From: Xenopus tropicalis
Taxonomy: Eukaryota > Chordata > Amphibia > Anura > Pipidae
Length of the DNA: 64,000 nucleotides
Reading direction: 5' to 3'
Assembly (NCBI RefSeq): GCF_000004195.4
Contig: NC_030684.2
Coordinates: 111,825,429-111,889,428, forward strand
The notes under the pieces were generated by a model that did no database searches, was not told where the DNA came from, and saw nothing but the letters and a program-made list of their open reading frames with translations. Below are positions 58,649-64,000 of the stretch, piece after piece; position 1 is the stretch's first letter; each line of letters opens with the position of its first letter. A program made the translations under genes and the position numbers.

Positions 58649-58805
58649 ACTGAGCTGGACTGAAATTCAAAATAGCCCCTGGCATTCCAAGTACACAGAG
58701 GCCCAAACAGCCTCCCACCAGCCCAATGAATAGTGACTGTCTATGGCATCTTACAGCAGCCCCTCTGGCATTTGCCAAAATCCACAGATTGCCAGTCTGG
58801 GTCTG
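58649..58805 (-). mobile_element. hAT-like MITE, third copy of the 5117 family, inverted
   Basis: Read on minus: CAGACCCAGACTGGCAATCT, GCCAGAGGGGCTGCTGTAAG, GGGCCTCTGTGTACTTGGAA, TGCCAGGGGCTATTTTGAAT then TTCAGTCCAGCTCA. It closely matches 5117-5271. The target duplication is not readable. Confidence 0.78.
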
Positions 58806-59009
58806 ACTTACTCTGTAGCCCATTATAGAAGACCTTAAGGTTAGACTTGAAAAATGACATGACATCACTGTGGTGGGGGTAATGGTGGTGCATTCATTCC
58901 AAATTCAGGGACTTCTCTTCAAGGTCTGAGTGGACCCCTTTATGGGACAGTAATGTACTTCCCCAGTGTCAGCAGCTAACAGATGTGGGATTTGAGGCTG
59001 CAGCTAGAA

Positions 59010-59100
59010 TTAAAGGGGTGGTTTACCTTTAAGTTAACGTTTAGTGCGTTAGCACTAATTGCAACTCTGCAATTAGTTTTCATTATTTATTTTTGAAGAA
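59010..59100 (+). repeat. left-end fragment of a TTAA MITE
   Basis: TTAAAGGGGTGGTTTACCTT then TAAGTTAACGTTTAGTG matches the left end of the element at 61996-62578. The remainder is missing. Confidence 0.65.
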
Positions 59101-59245
59101 AGATAAGCTACCCCTATAAACGCTAATTTGGCACATCGAGAACATCGACATGTGGTTAAATGCCCCAAGCTTGCACATCGCTAATGACACTATACCTGTA
59201 GCATATTATGTGTATCTGTTATCAACTATGCAGCCACATTACATA

Positions 59246-59666
59246 TTAAAGGGAAACGAAAGTCAAAGTCACTTGGGGGTGCCAAAATGTTAGGCACCCC
59301 CAAGTGACTTTAACCGCTTACCTCGTACCCCGGGCTGGTGCCCCTGTTAGGAGAAAACAGCACCAGCCCGGGGCACCTGGAGCGCAGCGCTTCCGTCTTC
59401 CTGGCTTCCTTTTCCTGAGTGCCAGCGGTGGGCGCATGCGCAGTAGAGTGAAAAGCCGACTTTAACATTTAAGTTCGGCTTTTCACTCTACTGCGCATGC
59501 GCGCGCAGCGAATCAGGAAAAGGAAGCGCCGGCAGCTACCCCGGGCTGGTGCTGTTCCTTCCTCACAGGGGCACCAGCCCGGGGTAAAAGGTAGGCGGTC
59601 AAAGTCACTTGGGGGTGCCTAACATTTTGGCACCCCCAAGTGACTTTGACTTTATTTTTCCTTTAA
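59246..59666. mobile_element. GC-rich TTAA palindromic element
   Basis: 421 bp between TTAA copies (59246-59249 and 59663-59666). Each terminus holds its own hairpin: AAGTCACTTGGGGGTGCC pairs with GGCACCCCCAAGTGACTT. Inside come paired CCCCGGGCTGGTG blocks and a central palindrome made of GCGCATGCGCAGTAGAGTGA, AAAGCCGACTTTA and their inverse. The whole element can fold into a branched structure. It has no coding capacity. Confidence 0.82.
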
Positions 59667-60264
59667 TTTCTTACCCTGCTTATCTACATCTCTCCCAGGA
59701 AGGAGCCTCTCTAATTTTCTCTCTTCGTTTTATTTTTTCTAATCCTATTTTAGCTTTAGCTTTTTCCCCCAAGTGTCTTCTTTAGTTTATATATCCAAAG
59801 CTCACAATCTTATAAAAACTTTCAGGGGTTTCATTTAATCTGGTGGTTTGCAAAGCAAGTGGGCTGTCCTGGGACAGGTATACAAACCTAACCCGCAGTA
59901 AGGATGGCAATTCATTCCAGCGGTATTAAGGTAATATCTCCCAAGGCTCATCTATATCACACAGTAATGTGGGGAATGAATATGGCAGAGTCACTTGGGA
60001 TCTAGTAATCCCCACAGACATATTAGCAGCTAAGCCTTTTTAAGCCTGGTAATTTTGTTGAGAATTATTTCTATCAGGCGAAGAATCTTTCACTCGGTAT
60101 CATCTCCCAGCAGGATTGATGCTCTAATTTAAAATGTAAAAAGTGTCATAAAGCAGCTAGAGATTGAAGAAACATGAAGCAGGGAAATATTAAGGCTGCA
60201 GGTTGCTCATTGCTGATATATAGAGACATATATCATTATAAGCCCTGTCATAAAGGCTCAGTTA
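59667..60264. other. intergenic, no gene seen
   Basis: No supported gene. It may lie within or beyond the STXBP6 3' UTR, whose end I cannot fix. Confidence 0.35.
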
Positions 60265-60741
60265 CAGGTATGGGATCGGTTATCCGGAAACCCATTATCC
60301 AGAAGGTTCCGAATTATGGAAAGGCCATCTCCCATAGACTCCATTTTAATCAAATAAGTAAAATTTTTAAAAACTATTTCCTTTTTCTCTGTAATAATAA
60401 AACAGAACCTTGTACTTGATCCCAACTAAGATATAATTAATCCTTATTGGGGGCAGAACAGTCCTATTGGGTTTAATTACTGTTTAAATAATGTTTTTAG
60501 CAGACTTAAGGTAGGAGATCCGAATTACGGAAAGACTTATCCGGAAAACCCCAGGTCCCGAGCATTCTGGATAACATGTCCCATAACTGTACTTGATACC
60601 AAATAAGATAGAATCAATTCATGTTTAAATATTTTGGTTTTTTAATAGATTTAAAGTGTGGAGATCCAAATTATGGAAAGACCCCTTATCCAGAAAACCC
60701 CAGGTCTCCCTGAACATTCTGGATAACAGGTCCCATACCTG
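60265..60741 (+). mobile_element. CAGGTATGGGA-type element, near full length
   Basis: Left end CAGGTATGGGATCGGTTATC then CGGAAACCCATTATCC, right end GGATAACAGGTCCCATACCTG, an inverted pair. The interior has GGCCATCTCCCATAGACTCC and AACTAAGATATAATTAATCC. The right-end block (GATCCGAATTACGGAAAGAC then GGATAACATGTCCCATAACTG) appears twice, so the right part is internally duplicated. Related pieces are at 9663, 22241 and 63969. The superfamily is unassigned. Confidence 0.75.
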
Positions 60742-60969
60742 TATATAGAAGATTCTAATATATCATGCCAATAGGTATTCTTATAGCACAATATAATCAA
60801 ACTAAATACTAGTGATTACATACTGTTAAGCACTATAAAAGGTATAAGGTATACCTACCCTTCGCAGGATAAAAAAAACACAACTGGCACAGCCTATAAA
60901 CTTTGAAGAGCCAATGTTGCTTTGTACTTATTCATCAAATAAGCCACAATTGTTCTTTTTCCTTCATTT

Positions 60970-61894
60970 CGTTTTATTGTCATTGACTTCTTAAGAAATA
61001 AAAATACCATCCCTTATGTATCTTTACCAGATATGAACCCCTTTATTGCTTTAGATATTAACATGGATCAAATTAAAATGTGCGTTGCTCAACCGCTGGC
61101 GTTGCTCAACCTAAAACATGATAAAATGGGTCACAAAAGTCCAAAAAGCGCCTTGGTCTCTCTCTTGCACACAGAAAGGGAATGCATAATTTTACTAAGT
61201 GCTAGGTGCTGGCGCACCTCCTATTTATGGAAGCAGCGGGGCGTTCCCTGCATTTGGATGCTTGAACAATCCCAATAGTCAGTCCAATGTTCCAACACTG
61301 CACAAGGAACAGCATCAGGTACAGATACCCCAATATTGTGCACCTTGAATCAGCCAGTGCTCTCCTACGGTGCAATATCCCCAATCATGCAATGCTCATC
61401 CCTTCACTTAAAGTGTGCAGTCTCATGTCATGTGATGTACTCTGCAGTCTCACCCTCATTGTAATTTGCTAACTGGCTGCATTCAATGTATTGACTATGA
61501 GGATTCATTAAAAAAACAGTTCCACTGCTTACAAATCCTTCGTGCTGCTTCAGACCTTCACATACCCTGCATTTGTGACTGACAGTATACTCATCTCAGA
61601 GGCTACAGGGCCAGATGTGCCAAAACTGATCTGTCAAACAGCAACGAGATTTCCTGCAGAGATCCGAGGGCTGAGGGTCATATCCAGAGCTGATTCTCCC
61701 CCCAGAGTCCGGTTTATCCGATGGAAAGATTACACTGTCGGCAGTTTAGCCCTTCTCCAGAGGACTTAGGGATGTGCAGCAGCAAACGCTGGCCAAAGTG
61801 GCAGGTGTCCCGTTTAAAATAAAAGATGTAATAATCTTGTGCTGAGGTTTTGGCATATTCTGGCAGGAGGTCCCCCCTCTGACCCGTGCAAGTG
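60970..61894 (-). other. STXBP6: probable STXBP6 3' UTR (extent uncertain)
   Basis: Transcribed downstream of the TGA at 61897-61895 on minus. AATAAA hexamers on the minus strand occur at 61047-61042 and 60978-60973, either of which could end the message. A longer UTR is possible. No coding sequence is seen here. Confidence 0.4.
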
Positions 61895-61918
61895 TCAGCA
61901 TTTGTGTTTCATAGCAAG
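61895..61918 (-). CDS. STXBP6: STXBP6 last coding exon (8 codons with stop)
   Basis: Only 24 coding bases: LAMKHKC and TGA. The acceptor is a C-rich tract ending CCCCCAG just upstream (on minus). The phase is zero, matching the AAG end of the previous exon. Too short to be found by open-frame size alone. Confidence 0.93.
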   Translation of the reverse strand, partial: LAMKHKC

Positions 61919-63173
61919 CTGGGGGAGAGATGGAAACAGGTTATAGGAGTAAGTTATTTCCCTCACACTGGTTTCCTATTGCAGCCATTCATTCATTAAA
62001 GAGGTGGGTCACCTATACGTTAACTTTTAGTATGCATCAGAATGTCCTTTTCCTAGCAACTTTGCAATTGGTCCACATTATTTTTTATAGTTTTCTAATT
62101 ATTTGCCTTCCACTTCTATGGGGGTCATCAACCCTGACTGACAAAAACTATTGCTCTATGAGCAGATCATTTTATTATGATTGTTACTTTTTATTACTTA
62201 TCTTTCTACTCAGTCTCTGACCTAGTCATAGTCCACTCTCTTATTTAAACCTGCCTGGTAAGATAAACAGAACCCTAGCAAGCAGAGAGCTGTTGAATTC
62301 CAAACTGTCTACACATTATACTAAAAGTTAGATTGTAAGCTCTACGGGGTAGGGACCTCCTTCTTACTGTGTCCCACACCAAGACTTGGCATCTAATCTC
62401 TGTGTATTTATACTTATTTATTGTATTTATTGTAACACTTGTCTTCCCTGTGGGTAATTGTGTATACTGTAAGATGTACAGTGCTGCATATCCTTGTAGT
62501 GCTTTTTAAATAAAGTTACACACATACAAACAAACATACATACATACATACATACAAGGTGAACAACCACCCCTTTAAGGATTTTGATTTTGCTGTACAA
62601 CTTACCTTGTGCGCAGTATCTGCAAATTGTTGGGCGCTATTCATCATTTCCGCCGTTGACTCTTCTGCGCGGCCCAGTCGCTCCCCGCGTTCATTCAGGG
62701 CTTGGCTAGCTTTCTGTACAGCACTAGTTACGCTGTCGGCTGCAGAGTGAAGAATACTGTTGCCTGCAGCACAATAACAAAAGCATATGGGAATTCCAGG
62801 ATGGAGAGGACAGCAGTAACCCCTCCAACCCCCATCTTGGTAGGTGGCCAACATTACCATCTCCTACTTTGTGCTTATATAATAAATCAAGCCCTGATTG
62901 CCTTAAGACGTAATGACTAAGACTGATGAAACACATGAGACTTAACCCATACAAAGCATAAGTGTAACTATAAGGTCCCGCCAGTTTGATTTGCTTACCC
63001 TGCTTACCTGAGAACAATTTGGACGGACAGTTGATGAATTCAGGCTTTCGGTCAGACAGGTGCCTCTGACACGTGTGGTAAAGGATCTGAAAGAAGGTAA
63101 ATTTCTCCGAGCCAGAACTTGCAACCCACTGATCAGAAGCATTGTCAAACTGCAGGTCAAACTCTGGGGACTC
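61895..63173 (-). CDS. STXBP6: amisyn (syntaxin-binding protein 6), C-terminal exons
   Basis: Cytosolic R-SNARE-like regulator of exocytosis. In the known family it binds syntaxin and SNAP-25 through a C-terminal coiled coil and restrains vesicle fusion. Three exons on minus (63173-63008, 62763-62606, 61918-61895) join in frame to 115 residues and a TGA. Exon one gives SPEFDLQFDNASDQWVASS and FFQILYHTCQRHLSDRKPEF, the end of the N-terminal lipid-binding region. Exon two gives NSILHSAADSVTSAVQKASQ and ALNERGERLGRAEESTAEMM, the SNARE motif with the expected zero-layer Arg in NERGERLG. The last gives LAMKHKC. There is no membrane segment, as in amisyn. I recognise the protein from the vertebrate family, which is about 210 residues long, so roughly half lies beyond base 64000. 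Identification is from memory of the family. Confidence 0.94.
61996..62578. mobile_element. TTAA MITE in the last STXBP6 intron
   Basis: Ends TTAAAGAGGTGGGTCACC and GGTGAACAACCACCCCTTTAA, TTAA target at 61996-61999 and 62575-62578. The body has GTTAACTTTTAGTATGC and AATTATTTGCCTTC, a familiar Xenopus TTAA family. It is split near its right end by a SINE-type tail at about 62331-62556. It fills most of the 687-bp intron. Confidence 0.82.
62331..62556 (+). repeat. SINE/L2-type 3' tail with CATA repeats, nested
   Basis: AGATTGTAAGCTCTACGGGG then TAGGGACCTCC, GTACAGTGCTGCATATCCTT, GTGCTTTTTAAATAAAG and a CATACATACATA tract. It interrupts the surrounding MITE between CTAAAAGTT and AAGGTGAACAA. 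It is 5' truncated. Confidence 0.72.
62606..62763 (-). CDS. STXBP6: STXBP6 exon encoding the SNARE coiled coil
   Basis: 158 bp. The acceptor is TGCTGCAG before GCAACAG, and the donor is CACAAG followed by GTAAGT. It takes two bases to complete a Gly codon with the previous exon, then 52 codons from NSILHS to TAHK. The heptad-spaced hydrophobics of the SNARE motif are in this exon. Confidence 0.95.
63008..63173 (-). CDS. STXBP6: STXBP6 exon upstream of the SNARE motif
   Basis: 166 bp, 55 codons plus one base (phase 1 out). The acceptor is a pyrimidine-rich ACTTTTTCCGAAGCAG before GAGTCCCC, and the donor is TTCTCAG followed by GTAAG. It encodes ESPEFDLQFDNAS to INCPSKLFS. The intron to the next exon (62764-63007) is 244 bp. 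Confidence 0.94.
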
Positions 63174-63708
63174 CTGCTTCGGAAAAAGTAAATAAATTCC
63201 TATAATCAGTGAATATCACTAAAGGGAAGAGGACTAACAAACCATATTGCATTAAAGAGTCCTTTTATTTTACTTTCGTTCCCTGCTATTTGGTATTTAC
63301 AAGATTCTCACTCAGTCTAGCCCAAAAAGCAGGCAGATAGTGGTCCTTTTTTTCTTCTGTCACAACACTGTAGCCTGATCATTTCTTTACACAAGAAAGG
63401 TAAATGTATTAGTTTGTTACAGGATGCCTACAAATATCTATGTACTATGGATATTGATTGGTTCCTTGATTGTGCAGGTTTGATTATTACATCTAATGAT
63501 GCGCCATGCTGCCCAGTGTATTACTTCCTGCTTCACTTCCTTCTATTCTGACCATTAAAGCTGACAAACAAAGGTGGATATACAGTGTATAATTTCTACT
63601 ATGCTATATATCTGTTCCACCTAGCCGACTGATCACTTGGATAATGTGCAGGATCGCCCTGTGTATGGCCATGTATATCCTCCAGCCTGTAAAGCAACTG
63701 TTCCTGAT
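63174..63708 (-). other. STXBP6 intron, no feature seen
   Basis: Intronic on the minus strand, upstream of the exon at 63173. A CCCTGTGTATGGCCATGTAT phrase near 63656 hints at a decayed GGTGGCCATACAC-type repeat. Confidence 0.55.
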
Positions 63709-63857
63709 TTAGAGGGCCACTAATTGTACCCTATATTTTTTTTTTTTACTATTCACTATTTAGAGGGCCACTAATTGTACCCTATATTTTTTTTTTTTAC
63801 TATTCACTATTTAGAGGGCCACTAATTGTACCCTATATTTTTTTTTTTTACTATTCA
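63709..63857 (+). repeat. 51-bp tandem repeat, 3 copies, in an STXBP6 intron
   Basis: TTAGAGGGCCACTAATTGTA then CCCTATATTTTTTTTTTTTA and CTATTCACTA, repeated at 51-bp spacing (63711, 63762, 63813). The copies are essentially identical, including the poly-T. Confidence 0.94.
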
Positions 63858-63968
63858 CACAGCAAAGATCTTATGACTGGAAGGAAGCAGAAAGTAGACA
63901 TATTATATATTCTAGGAAAAAATATATTAATAGCATCACATAAGAGTTATTTTTCAAGGATACAAGTA

Positions 63969-64000
63969 TCAAGAAAGCTCAGAAATACGGGAAGGCCATC
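63969..64000 (+). repeat. start of another CAGGTATGGGA-type element, cut by the window edge
   Basis: AAGAAAGCTCAGAAATACGG then GAAGGCCATC resembles the AAGGTTCCGAATTATGG, AAAGGCCATC segment at 60301-60330. The beginning appears lost and the rest lies outside the window. Confidence 0.5.

Noticed and set aside
62516..62860. A continuous 114-residue protein read through the SNARE exon on minus.
   Set aside because: Its two ends run into introns. Proper GTAAGT donor and CAG acceptor sites bound only 62763-62606, and the amisyn C-terminus is supplied by 61918-61895.

Overview
This is animal nuclear DNA. It reads as a frog genome, most likely Xenopus. There are no bacterial-style genes. Almost all recognisable content is dispersed repeats with inverted ends, and several match families I know from Xenopus, above all the T2-type MITEs that begin TTAAAGG and duplicate TTAA. 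The one host gene I can support is on the minus strand at the right edge. Three coding exons (63173-63008, 62763-62606, 61918-61895) splice in frame to give the C-terminal 115 residues of amisyn (STXBP6, syntaxin-binding protein 6), including its R-SNARE coiled coil and a stop codon. The 5' exons lie beyond base 64000. About 61 kb to the left of the stop (downstream of the gene) is a gene-poor tract built by transposition and tandem expansion.

Layout. 1-13 kb: unique-looking AT-rich DNA with scattered MITEs and a reverse-transcriptase fragment at 11.0-11.4 kb. 13.6-19.07 kb: a 5.4-kb minisatellite of about 46 units (93 bp, often with an extra 32-bp module). 19-26 kb: simple repeats, an element carrying a 113-bp array, and a hAT-like MITE. 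26-36 kb: an inverted-end element with a 39-bp array, a hAT-like element nested in another, a solo LTR carrying a T2 MITE, and a palindromic family. 37.18-38.78 kb: a complete Tc1 transposon with an uninterrupted 340-residue transposase (D153, D244, E279), long IR/DR-style ends and TA target duplications. 39-48 kb: dense MITEs, SINE and LINE pieces, an element with a 14 x 52-bp array, and a TTAA element that swallowed a solo LTR and another TTAA element. 54.8-57.4 kb: the 3' end of a non-LTR retrotransposon, split by a 47-copy 41-bp array made of its own sequence. 58.6-61 kb: more MITEs. 61.9-64 kb: STXBP6 exons and introns.

The most unusual pattern is that several tandem arrays (41, 52, 39 and 113 bp, and a TA tract) lie inside dispersed transposons and consist of the transposon's own sequence. 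The window therefore shows transposons seeding satellites, as well as repeated nesting with readable target-site duplications. The only intact non-host protein is the Tc1 transposase. I found no convincing tRNA, rRNA, CRISPR or operon-like system. Repeat family names are from memory and pattern recognition; no database was searched.
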